A stretch of 64,000 bases of DNA. Origin: [Phialemoniopsis] sp. UDSM-2020. Lineage: Eukaryota; Ascomycota; Sordariomycetes; Thyridiales; Thyridiaceae. The DNA is taken from the NCBI GenBank assembly GCA_018873225.1, contig JAEILZ010000005.1, positions 2,294,001-2,358,000 on the forward strand, read 5' to 3'. A model generated the notes under the pieces. That model made no database searches. It was not told where the DNA came from and saw only the letters and a list, made by a program, of their open reading frames with translations. This document shows positions 22,452 to 33,686 of this stretch, piece after piece. The translations under genes were made by a program, and so were the position numbers. Each line of letters opens with the position of its first letter. Position 1 is the first letter of the stretch.

Positions 22452-25400
22452 GGGTTGTTTGAATTCATAGTCCGTCTTGTTGGACTTGCCACATACTTGT
22501 GGTTTTCTTGTCTTTTATCTCTTGGGATTCGCGCATTACAAGGGTCAGCATAGGAAGTAGGGCAGGCGTCTTCATTGTCTATTGTACGGCTTGCTTACTC
22601 TGGGGAGTTGTCGGGGATACATAAAACCTGGAAACGGCTGGCTTGTCACGCGCTGGCGTTTTCGTGATATGCTGGACGGAATTGGTGGGCATATTCTCCA
22701 AGATAGTTCCCGAGACAGGCGTCTTTTTTTCGACGACTCTGCCTTGTTGTAGTAAGACCTTTGTAATGATGATTTACCAGAAGACATGAACAACCTTCTC
22801 TCAGAGTAGAGATTCAATTTCCTGCTGTGGCATATGTGATGAAGGTTTATAGCTATTATCCTCACTCCAAAGATCAGGTGTAGGGCGCCAATCCCTATCG
22901 AAATGTACTCTCTGGACAGAAATTACCCACAGTACTTACACCGGATATCCAATGCTATTCTCTTCAGCATGTGGTAGGGTGCCATCGCTCGTCCCGGCGG
23001 TCTGCAACTCGGTTGACCTTTTGACGACCCGCGTGCAACTCGAGCGGAAAAAGCAAAATGGCAGCACTGTAACACACCGCCCCAGGACGCTACCAGCATC
23101 AATCTCGACCATGTGGATATAGCTGCATCATTGGACCCTTGACGATGAAGATGATCAACACGTCTAGCTAGCTATCTCCCCAAGGTTATTTTAATCTGCA
23201 GCCGCCGTTGTCTCCGGGGCTTCTCAACCTACTTGGTTATCCACAGTGTCTCTTTCTGATTTGTGCCCAGGCCTCCTTGCGTTTCTGATTCCGTAATTTC
23301 TCGAGATCAAATAGCTGTATAGCTATTCCCCTCTCACATTCCTATTCCATCGCACAAGTACGTAGTACCTACCTCGTAAAGCTCGCCCCCTTGCTCTAGC
23401 GCGTCCTCCGTGCGACCTGGTGTGGAGAAGAGCTCACTGAGGGAAAGAAGAAAAGTGCCATGCACGTCTCTACATTAGTGCCAGCGCCACAGCGAAACCC
23501 TGCGGGTCATTCAATTTCAGGGGTGCGTGGGGGCGATGGGACCGCGTTTATTAGCGTTGTGCTGCCGCATCCGTGTAAATGAAAATCCCCTGACGAGAAT
23601 CATGGGATGCTGCGTGCAGTACGGGCGGGTAAGTCGGTGACCGAGGTGAGAGCTGGATGGGCTTGAGTGTATGGCTGGAGATGTGCCTGGGCATGTGCAT
23701 AGGCTATTCCGATATTCGCCCATCGTACAATGTTCTCGGTCTTCTTGTACTCTGCGTAGAGGTTTTGCAAAGGCATGGGATCATGAGCTGAATGTAACGG
23801 TCAGGATGCGCAAGCTAAAGGCAGGGTAAAGCGGTAGCAAGTAGCATAGTGCTTCTTCGGCAGGACTGGACCGAGATCTTGGACCGATTTCGACTTTGAG
23901 TCTGGTGCCAACAGACGAGCCGTTTCGCCTCACGACGATCACTGTCCCTGGATTTCGTCTGTGGTGCAAATCTCCCAGGTAATAAGCTCGTTGCAGCAAC
24001 ACGATGATCGGTTTCTCCACGGATGTTGGACAAGGGACCTTGTATGAATCCATTCAACGTACATACATATGTGTACGGAGTACGAAGGAGACGCTGCCCA
24101 AATGCTACCGTACAAAGTTTGTGATACCGAAGTACTTTATGTACGAGAACAGGACCAAGCCTTGGGCGCTTCTCCTCACCACGCCTTAATTATGTCATGA
24201 TCTGGGGTCGTTTGGAGGTCTATGTATTAATAAAAGTCTGTGCTAGCGATAAGACGATCCATGGTACTGTACCGGACTTGCGGACGGCACGGAAGGTCGC
24301 CTCGCATGTCCACACGGGAAGCAGAAGCGCCCTTGCATTGCCTGAACAATCCAGGAACAGCTTTTCTCGTGTGGTCTGTTAGAACACTGAAAGACGCGCG
24401 TTGGAGCTGAAGACCAATCTGGCAATTTCTTTACAGGGACCATGTCACAACGCCCAGCAGGGGCTCAGACGGTGTTCTCCGAGCAGAATACACGCCGAGG
24501 CAGCCTTGTCATGATTTGGTTCGGAAGGGAATGGAAGGATCCATGGATGTGCCAACTCAGGTACACAGGCACATGCATTACACACAAGGCGCGAATGTAC
24601 ATAAAGTCTTGTGTATCTTGGACCTCCGGGAGGGCCGTTCCAGAATACTGTGGCGCCTTTCCTCGAGTGCCGCCAGAATGATCGACCTCATGGATCTTTC
24701 TACGTTAATAAAAAGTTATGCGGATAATGAGAGACAAGCAGAAAGGCGACGCAAGCCGCCAAAGCGACCAGGGGCATGTCGAAAAGGGTCCAGTCGGGGT
24801 ATTTGGCGAGAAGGATCTTTTTGTTTCGTGGCGCTGTCCAGTACCACTTAACTTGAAACGCCGCACCAAGGACCAGGCCACGCTGCAGGGGTAACGAGAA
24901 GGTGTGAGCAGGTTGACATGTCGAACCTATTAATGAAAAGGCTGACTTCATCCGCACCGAGAGACGGCAACCAACAAACAACAGGAATCATGCAGCGCCA
25001 TTCCTTGAATGCTTGCCAGAAGCAGCACTGGTAATCAGAGCCACGTCTATTCCTAGATCACCCTTTCTATCATCATCACTTTCATTTCTCCTGGCCCCCC
25101 TATAAATATTACTTGACTACCTTATTTGTACATACAGACAGACGGATACGTGTGCGCAACTGGGTCCCCCCTTGTCAAGGGTCAATGACTAGCCAAAGAC
25201 ATGCTTGGCGCCTCTTGTTGGTTTGCGAGTCTGAGTCGCATGCGATGCCATGCCAGCATGTCTTCGCACAGTGGACGACAGAGGCTAACCAGCCTGGCTG
25301 ACTTGTTGCTATTATTGTATGGCAGGGCAGTGGTATCGTGGTGGTCCTGAACACCAACGGAAATTCTCCATCGCAAGACCTCTTCTCTGCGCGTTTCCAT

Positions 25401-26990
25401 GTCAGTGAGTCTTCTCTCTCACCTGCTTTGATGCCAAGAGCCGGTCAGCTCTCGTGGTGATATCAGCATCGAGGGTACTAGACCCAGAACGGTGCAACTA
25501 CTCAGGGCCTCGACACCCTCCGAGATGCAAGATGGTGGGAAGCTATGCCTGTCGTGGGAGTGCCAGCACGCCGTGCCGATCGGGCTGCAGCCATTCAGAA
25601 TGGAAAACACTCGTGCCTGCCCCTTGCGATGCGATTGTTTCTCACAAACCACCCATGGTGGTGGTACGTTGGCTTGGTTGGGCGTGTGTACTTGTCACTG
25701 CCCGTTTCTCCAGACCCCTGTTGTAGGTCATTTTGGAGGAACCCCTGCTCAAGCTAGCGCGGTGGAGCCTCCCCCTGCTCAAGGGCAACCTACAGCACTG
25801 GGGCTTCCTCTTCAGGTGGTGTGCTGCAGAACGTCCAGTGAAGAAGCTTTGCTTATTTGTTGCACTGGACTTAGGGTTGAATATCATGGGCAGGCAAGCC
25901 TGTGGAGGAGGTGGCGGAGGAAATAATTGCAGGCTTGATGGATGGATCCGATTTGACTCTTCAGAAGCATGAGAACGAGATTGCACGATGGAATGAACAC
26001 AAGTATTGTAGAAAGAACGGCTCGACTATCCCCAATAGAGCCAGATGGCAGACAGGGCCAAGCCCGTCAAGTATGTGTCTCTGGTCCGGAGTGAGAAAAG
26101 TAGGTACGTAGGCCAGCATTCATGTCGAAGCGTGCGTGCATGGCGTCCAGTCCTGAGTATGCTCCGTATCTGGCATTCCCAGTGAGTAGAGAGAGTATGC
26201 GGCAATGACTTGTCTTCCTTTTCTTTCTTTATTTGAGAGCAAGTTCTTGAGTGTTGGTCTCCTTGCCCGTTTCTCTTCCCCTCCCCCTGTCTCCAGCAGC
26301 CAGCCAGCCAGCCAGCAGGGCTCCCGAGCTATTTCTGTGCCGATGCCAGAGCCAATCCGCCAAACTACTTGCGATTGCATTCCCCCCCGCCAAATTTCTT
26401 CTAGTTTCACACCGGGCCACACAGTGCCAGGAGAAAGGGCTCCATTCTCGCTCCCTCCCGCAATTGATCTGGTCCTCTCAGGGACTCCATACGTGCTGGG
26501 TCTCGCTGCCGTTGCCGTCACTCATTCACCCCCAAACATCAAAACCAACGCCGCCCACTTTGCGTCGTGCGTAAGTGCGTTTGGTCTCTTGCGTGTGTCT
26601 CCCCGTGTCTGCGTGCTGGCTCCGTCTCCTCAAACCAGACCAGCTGGCGACGACGTTCACCGGGGCCGTATCATCACCCATTTCTTTGCACCGGGGCGGC
26701 ACGTCTATACTATATGCGCGTACACACTCTCATCTAAAGGCGACTGTTCAGTTACTGCCCTACTTCTCTGAACCAGACAGACGCTTGGTTTCGTTGTCCC
26801 TCTTTCGGGGGGTTCGATGCGAGGCACGCTCCAGTTGTCATCGTCCCCCAATCCTTCCGTGATTGGCCTACCACTCGTTTGTGTAGTCGACAAGCACGTC
26901 GACGTCAACGTCGACTCCCTTCTTCGTCACCCCTCGCAGTGATCGCCATTGCCGGCACACCTCTGCATCGACAGAGGCATCACCGGCACC
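22452..26990. other. Long intergenic stretch upstream of the LIM-RhoGAP gene
   Basis: About 4.5 kb carry no recognisable gene. ORFs up to 188 codons (26205-26771) are unrelated to known families and composition is uneven. The 3' end (about 26200-26980) is CT-rich and resembles a long leader or promoter of the gene at 26991. A (CAGC)5 run is at 26297-26316. No transposon, tRNA or 5S gene was seen. A fast-evolving or multi-exon gene could be missed. Confidence 0.5.
26297..26316. repeat. (CAGC)5 microsatellite
   Basis: Five exact tandem copies of CAGC lie within the CT-rich region upstream of the LIM-RhoGAP gene. Confidence 0.85.
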
Positions 26991-29900
26991 ATGTCAGTTG
27001 TCGACGACTATCTCGACAGTCCTATGGACGGAGAGGATGTCTTCCCTTGCAAAGGCTGCGGGGATATATTGGAAGAAGGAAAAGCCTTCGAGCTTGGTAT
27101 GTCCTCCCTCTCGGTCTATCTTATACAACATCACCAAGGGACTTGATGTCGTTTCCTCCACCCATAGTTTCCCCTTTACCTTTGAGCCCATTCTAGCTAT
27201 CACCGTCTTAAACACGGTCTATATACCCCCTTCTCTCGTAGCCAACTAACGTCTTGCAGCCGGCAATCGATGGCATCTGAACTGCTTCCGATGCAACACC
27301 TGTGGAACCCTCCTCGATTCCGACGCGAACCTACTCCTGCTCGGCGATGGATCTCTCATCTGCAACAACTGTACATACAGCTGCAGTGCGTGCGGTAACA
27401 AGATTGAGGACCTGGCAATCCTTACCGGCGACCAAGCGTTCTGCGCGACATGTTTCCGATGCCGCAACTGCAAGCGCAAGATTGAGAATTTGCGATATGC
27501 TCGTACCTCGCAAGGCATCTTCTGCATGAGCTGTCATGAATCGTTGATGGCAAGGCGGAGGAAAAAATCTAAAGCGGCCGCACAGGCAAAAGCAAGGGAA
27601 AAAGACGCCTCGCCAATGCTGGTTGACAAGTCGCTGCCAGCGCTTCCTCCCAATGCAATACCACCGGGCGCCTTTGCCAGTCCAAACGACAACCCCTCCT
27701 CCGAAAACGAAGCTCCCACCGAACTATCCCCTCGTCCCCGCCCATCATACCCTAGAAATGACTCTTCGTCGCGAGACAGTCCAAGACCAGATCGCTCCCC
27801 CGAACGACAGGCCGAATCTGCCAAGGACACAGGTCTCAGTCTGCCCGCGACGAGTTATAGAAACAACAGAAACTCGACTATCCTCGCTCCGCCGGCGGAG
27901 ATCTCTGGGGGAGATGGCGATAGCTTCTTTATCCCTGTTGCCCTTGATCCCAGTCCGGCTATATCCACTACGCCACGGTCTACGACTGAAAACATGTCCG
28001 AAGCGAACAAGCGGGCCAAGGAGAAGGACTACTTCAATGCCAAGTCGAACGATAGGAGGAGCGAATCGCAGGCATCGACGCCTCATATAGCCTTCCAAGA
28101 TAAGGGAAAGAAGGGATCATCCGAGTACGAAGACAACGCCCCTCCACCGCGGGAGCCCAGCCGCAAGCTTTCCAAGTCGTCGAGGAACGACACACGCAAC
28201 GACAAGAGCGCGTCAGTCAAGGCGCCTCCGTCAGTTGGCGACGAGAATAGAAAGCCAGCAGGTGTCAAGACCGAAGAGTTCAAATTGCAGGATGCACCAA
28301 AGAGTAAGAAGTCTGGAGCAGGTCGTACCAACTCGCAGTCCACTGTATCTCTCGAGAATGGCAGAAATAGGGGCAACAGTGCTGCCCGGAAAGACAGCGG
28401 GAACCAGTCCGACTCGCCCCCATCCCTCACCGCAGGAGACAAGACAGGGACGCCGCGGTCGTCACAGGATTCCCGTTTCAAGGATGAGGATGAAGAGAGA
28501 CCGTCACAAGAGACCACCTCTTCCCAGCCAAAGTCAATCGCACGCAAGGAGCTTCCCGCGTCTGCTGCCCGCAATGGTAACGATTCACTGCCCCATTTGA
28601 GCCAGCACCTTTACTGACATGAATCTAGTCAATGGCAAGTCGGTCCCAGCATCAGTGAAGAGTCCAAACTCGGAGGAGCTTGCTCCACCACCACGGCCAG
28701 GCATGCCCGAACAAAAGCTGAGCGACACATATATGCAACCTCGGGCGCCTCCCCAGCCGCCACCGCGGCCTGCTCACACCCCAGGTTCTGCGTCTTTAAG
28801 CAGCTTCAATGATCCTCCTTCCCCGCCTACCGGGCCGTCACCGAGTCTGCCAAGGTGGAGTGCCGGAGGAGACTTCAGCATGGAAGAGGACCTGGCCCGG
28901 ATACTGGGTGCTGACGAGGGCTCCTCGTCCATACTTCGCAGAGTGTCCAATGCTGTCAGACACGGCCGAACTGCTAGCACCGAGTCGGGACACACTGCAG
29001 GAAGGATCATGGGTCACAATAGAAGCGTTAGCGAGACCACCAGGGCTACAGCATCTCCGCGCTGGCCCAAGACTCCTATTGCGGAACACGACGCAAGCCA
29101 GAGTATCAGTAGCCCCATATCGCTAGCTGGGGCTGCTAAGGACGACCCAGCGTTCCTGAAGCGCCAGTTACGCGATTCTGAGCAACGGGTGGCCGAGCTA
29201 GAGCGGCAATTCAACACTGAGAAGGATCTGAAGAATCTTAACAAGAAACTGATCGAGAAGCGAAAAACCGTCTCAATCCTTGACACTCAGACTGAGATTA
29301 TGATCCGCCAACTCGAAGTCCTTGCAGGATACGTCGAGAGAGCTAAAGAGTCCAAGAAGCCTGTCGACCCGCGAGACCTGGAAGACTCAGCAATCAAGGA
29401 GTTTGTGCAGAAGCTGGACAAGGTCAAGTACACAATGTCAGCTGCTATTGAGCAGCTTCACGCCGAACGCGACGAGCTCATTGAGGAGAAGAACCAAGCC
29501 ATGGCAGACCGCGACCGAGCCCTGATGGAGTTTGAGCAGCTGTCCTCCAAGAATGCTCAGTTGGCCGACATGAACAACGACCTCACCCACCAAATCCAGG
29601 AGCGCTTCAAATCTCAGATCAATACGGACATCAAGTCACCTGGCGCTGGGCTGGGCATCTACCACACCCACAAAGGCCCTTCAAATTCATCAACCAACCT
29701 AGACACCTCTAGCATTCAGACAGGCCAAGCGACACTGGTCAGCACTGATGGTGACGAGCCTATTGTTGAGTCTGGTCCGACAGTGGTGAACATTCGAAAG
29801 GGACAAGTCAGAAAGTTCAACTGGAAAAAGGGATCCAAAACAGTTGCGCACGGCCTATCAAAGGGAATGAACCGAGCCGTCGGGGCTTTCCAGCAGCAGC

Positions 29901-30842
29901 CCGAGAAGGGTCAATACGGTTCTCTGACTGGAGACAGCATCGGACTGCCGTACAACATGACTGTCGCTCAGGTGGAGTCGCCGGTCCAAGTCGGGCCCAA
30001 CGGTCAGAGCCGCATTCCGAGTGAGGCAAGCCGGCAGGGCTTTGGCTTCTTCAGCAAGAAGAACGCTCCCGTTCCCAAATCCAACTCGTCTGCGAACGTG
30101 TCGATGGCCACTGTGCCCGAGGCCCCCACGACGCTGTTTGGATCAGATTTGGTGGAGCGTGCTGACTACGAGCGTCGTCAGATCCCCAGTGTAGTCACAC
30201 GTTGCATAGAGGAGGTCGAGCTTCGGGGTATGGATATCGAGGGCATCTACAGAAAGACGGGTGGAAACTCGCAGGTCAAGATGATCCAAGAGGGCTTTGA
30301 CAAGAGCGAGGACTTTGACATCTCGGATCCCGGCCTGGATATCACGGCAGTCACCAGTGTTCTCAAGCAGTACTTCCGCAAACTGCCGAACCCACTCCTC
30401 ACTTTTGAGGTCTATGAGAGGATTCTCGAGTCAAACTGTAAGTCGCCCAACGCTGTCTTGAGGGGAAGGTGGCTGCTAACACACATAACCTAGCCATCAC
30501 TGGTGACGAAGAACGCTGTGCGCACCTGAGGAAGACGGTCAACATGCTTCCGGCTAAGCACCGCGACTGCTTGGAGTTCCTCATGTTCCACTTGGCACGT
30601 GTCGCCAGCCGTGAGCCAGAAAACTTGGTAAGTGTTTTGTCCTCCAGGGCAAAAGGATTCTTGTGTGAAGGACTGTTGCTGATGCCAAATCACAGATGTC
30701 TCCAAAGAACCTTGCAGTGGTGTTTGCACCCACCATCATGCGAGACCACAGTCTTGAGAAGGAGATGACAGACATGCATGCAAAGAACCTCGCCGTACAG
30801 TATGTGATTGAGCACAGTGATGACATCTTTGGTGAAGAGTGA
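26991..30842 (+). CDS. LIM-domain Rho GTPase-activating protein (Rga-like)
   Basis: A RhoGAP that should switch off Rho/Cdc42-type GTPases in polarity control. The exons are 26991-27096, 27260-28576, 28629-30437, 30494-30627 and 30696-30842, giving 1170 residues. Two LIM fingers occupy about 18-140 (CKGCGDILEEGKAFE...; CSACGNKIEDLAI...). In the second, the usual His ligand appears replaced by Cys (FCATCFRCRNC), as seen in Rga-type proteins. A long Ser/Pro-rich region follows, then a coiled coil (about 650-800). The RhoGAP domain (about 976-1165) has the arginine-finger loop GIYRKTGG, LKQYFRKLPNPLL and NLAVVFAPTIM. The 52-bp intron at 28577 and the 56- and 68-bp introns in the GAP domain are frame-exact. 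Layout (2 LIM, coiled coil, C-terminal GAP) fits Rga1/Rga2 better than Lrg1. Confidence 0.88.
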
Positions 30843-31393
30843 CAGAGGTCTCTGAGGTGAGACCGGTATGTATCGGCAGTCTCTGGGCCTTTCACAATGT
30901 ACTTGAGATGGAGAGCTGCTCGTGGGGAGAGTTGAGGAATGGGACTGGTTGGGCGGGGCAGCGATGATGACGACGATCACAAAAAAGACGACGAGTCTCC
31001 GTTTGCACTTCCGATACATCATGTCTTGGGCGTTGGGTTTTGTCTTTTTCTGTGCTCAGTGTGTTGCATGACGTCCAACACCACATTTGCAGGTTGCTCA
31101 AGGGCTTTTCACCTCCTGTCGTTTTCGGGCTATCCATTTCTTGTCTGGCAAGAGGTCTGTTTGACCGGCCTTCAGCACCATTCCCCCTTTACGTTTGACG
31201 CTAGATATTTAATGATATCCCGCTTATGTGCGATCACGGCGAATATCAACCGGCCACAAATACCAGCGCAAGTGATCTGTCATGGAAACAATTGAAATGT
31301 ATTACGGGTATCGGACATGCTGTAACGACATTGCTTTGCCAATGATCTTGCCAGGACAACCCCGCGAGTCCTCTCTGCTGATACACAAGGCCT
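30843..31393. other. Intergenic between convergent genes
   Basis: The shared 3' flanks of the LIM-RhoGAP (+) and FYV7 (-) genes. Short ORFs only; nothing recognised. Confidence 0.6.
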
Positions 31394-32143
31394 TTATTTA
31401 TCCATCATCCTCTTGACCTTGTCGAGTAATATTCCACTCTCCCTTCCAAGCTTGCGCGGCCCTTGCTGGCCGCCACCGCTACGTCCTTGGCTACCAAAAC
31501 CGCCGCCACCATGACGGGGGCCTCCCGACCTTGCCCGTGCCATGGCCTTGCGTATCCGTTCGCGCTCGGCTAGCTTGCGCTGCTTCTCCTCCTCGCGCCG
31601 CTGCCTCTCCGCCTCGCGCTCCTCGGCCTCTCTCTTGCGGCGCTCCGCCTCGGCGAGCTGCTTCTCAAAGTACTCGGGCTTGCGCCTCCGGCGGTCCTTG
31701 CGGTCGCGGGGGCCTTGCTTCTCGCCGTCTGCTGTGGTCGCGTCTTCTTTCCCCTCTTCGTTTTCGTCGTCGTCCAGCATAGCCTGGCGCTCGGGGTGGA
31801 TCTGGGGTTCTGCCTCCGCTTCTTCTGGAGTGCTTTGGTCGGCATCGGCGGCGGCGGCTGGTTCTGCTGATGCGGCAGCAGCTTGCTCCTGGGCTTTGAT
31901 CTTGGCATATTCCTTCTTGACCTTGGCTTTGTGGATGAGATCTTTCTTGATCTTTGTTACTGTCAGATTGAGAGAGGGCTATTTAGTATGCTTTGTGTGT
32001 CGCAGTTGTTTGAAGGACCAACCTTTGCGTCGCCAAGGGCCGTCGGGTAGGTTCTCTGGGCCGACACGGAAGCCATGGCGAGGCTTCTTGGTATCTGGCG
32101 CTGTGGAAGCCTCTGTGGCCTCGAGAGGCCTTTTGGGAGCCAT
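31394..32143 (-). CDS. FYV7: rRNA-processing protein Fyv7
   Basis: Fyv7 is a small nucleolar protein needed for 18S rRNA maturation (small-subunit processing). The exons read leftward are 32143-32023 and 31959-31394 (63-bp intron, phase 1), giving 228 residues. The N-terminus is MAPKRPLEATEASTAPDTKK, then the family block GFRVGPENLPDGPWRRK, which the intron joins to VTKIKKDLIHKAKVKKEYAK. A Glu/Ala-rich acidic linker follows, then a long Arg/Glu helix (YFEKQLAEAERRKREAEERE...), a Gly-rich patch and a basic C-terminus (GILLDKVKRMMDK). High Lys/Arg content fits an rRNA partner. The first exon is short, so only the joined protein shows the family. Confidence 0.85.
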
Positions 32144-33686
32144 TATACCAACAAACCAGAAGTCACAGTGTTCTCATCAATGCTCAAGGTCAAGCAGCAC
32201 TCCAGACCTCTTCATGTGTGTGGGGTTTCTTTTTCTTTTTTAGTGGATACATGGGTATGATGCATGCTATTAAACTGATAAGATAAGCGGTGAGAACGCG
32301 GTTTGGCGGTCCAGTCTCGCGGTCTGGGGTGTGGCTGCATGGTTTCAGCACTAAACTGGGTCCAGTATGACTGGATCAGGACAAAGGTGGTCGAAACCAT
32401 GCAGATAACGCCGAAGGCTGGTCCGGGTGGATGAAGTAGGGCAGCAAGGTTTCATGATGAGCTTGTGCCGTGACTTTAGGCTTTGCCAGAGGTGCGTCCA
32501 CATACGTAAACCTGCTACGCCAACAGGTAACGATGGTCTACAGGGTAAAAAGGGTGCTGGTCGGGGAGACTCCAAGATTGAACCTTGTTCACCCACGCTT
32601 TGAGAGCACTTCAATCATCCCCCTGCGCATGATCTGTAAAACAAGTATGGCGCTCAGTAATCTACTGGGAACAAGATAAAAGAGTCACAGCAGACAAGGT
32701 CCTGAGCAAGTTGACAAGGGTGGAGAGATTGATCCATGGGATGGCAATCAGTGGGCGCGGATGGAGCCAGGAGCGGAGCCGGTGCGCGTTTGGTCCCAGT
32801 GGTCCCCTTTGGTGTGGATGCGCTGGAGCTGCATTCAACCCTGCATCCTCGGCACTAATCATCCACTAGACCACAGTCGTTGACGCTGCTTGACGCTGGC
32901 ACCGCAGCCAAGCCAGCCAAATGCCCCCAGCGCTGATCCCGGCCCCGGGTCAGGTGTCACCTGCTGCTAACGTTAGCTCACAAGCAGGATGATGCAGTTG
33001 CGTGCTGGCTTTGGCATGCATGGGGGCAGGGTCCTTTTCCGGGGCGTTATTAATACCTTGGTGACCGACACCCTCCTGGGCTGATGTAGCTGTTTCTTCA
33101 TTTCTATTTGAACAAGTCTTGTGTTGTGAATACGAAAGTACTGTAGTCTTGGGACAGTAATCGAGGATACGAACAGCTGGAAACCGATTCGTGAAAAGAA
33201 GGGGCCCGGAAGCACCCTCCCGACACGCCGTTGCAGGTTCCAGACTGGCATTACCTAAATGACCCACGCGAGACAGCACGAGAGTCAGAGGACCCGATAA
33301 TGATGTTATATTAGCACATGCACCACCACCACCAACAGTGACCAGACTCGATTCCGTTTGTTGGAGACGAAACTTTCTTGCGAATTGGAAAAGACGACAA
33401 CTCCTCTACCTAACAATAAACGCTTGGACCGAGCCTCGCCGCCGAACCACTGCACAACGGCTCTTCGTATCGCAGAATACGACGACAAGAAAGAGGGCGT
33501 CATCTTGGAGGTTGAAAGGAAGCAGCATGTTGGGGCTTCGGTAGCCTTTCGAGCGCGCAAACTACATACAAAGACCAATTCTTCTTTCATACCAAAATCA
33601 AACACCTCAGCTCCAACGGAACGTCAGTAGTTGTCTGCATGGGCCCTGGTGATCACTGGGTGTGGTCGAGCTACTAGTTGCTCGCC
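32144..33686. other. Divergent promoter region FYV7 / Atos-family gene
   Basis: About 1.5 kb with only short ORFs. The last 400 bp before 33687 hold an ORF on each strand (for example 33358-33630) that probably fall in the leader. Nothing else recognised. Confidence 0.55.

Noticed and set aside
26205..26771. 188-codon ORF before the LIM-RhoGAP gene
   Set aside because: Ser/Pro-rich text of a CT-rich leader region; overlapping ORFs occur in all frames.
32570..32600. GTTCAATC on the minus strand, tRNA-like
   Set aside because: Only a 4-bp stem forms and no cloverleaf is possible with the upstream sequence.
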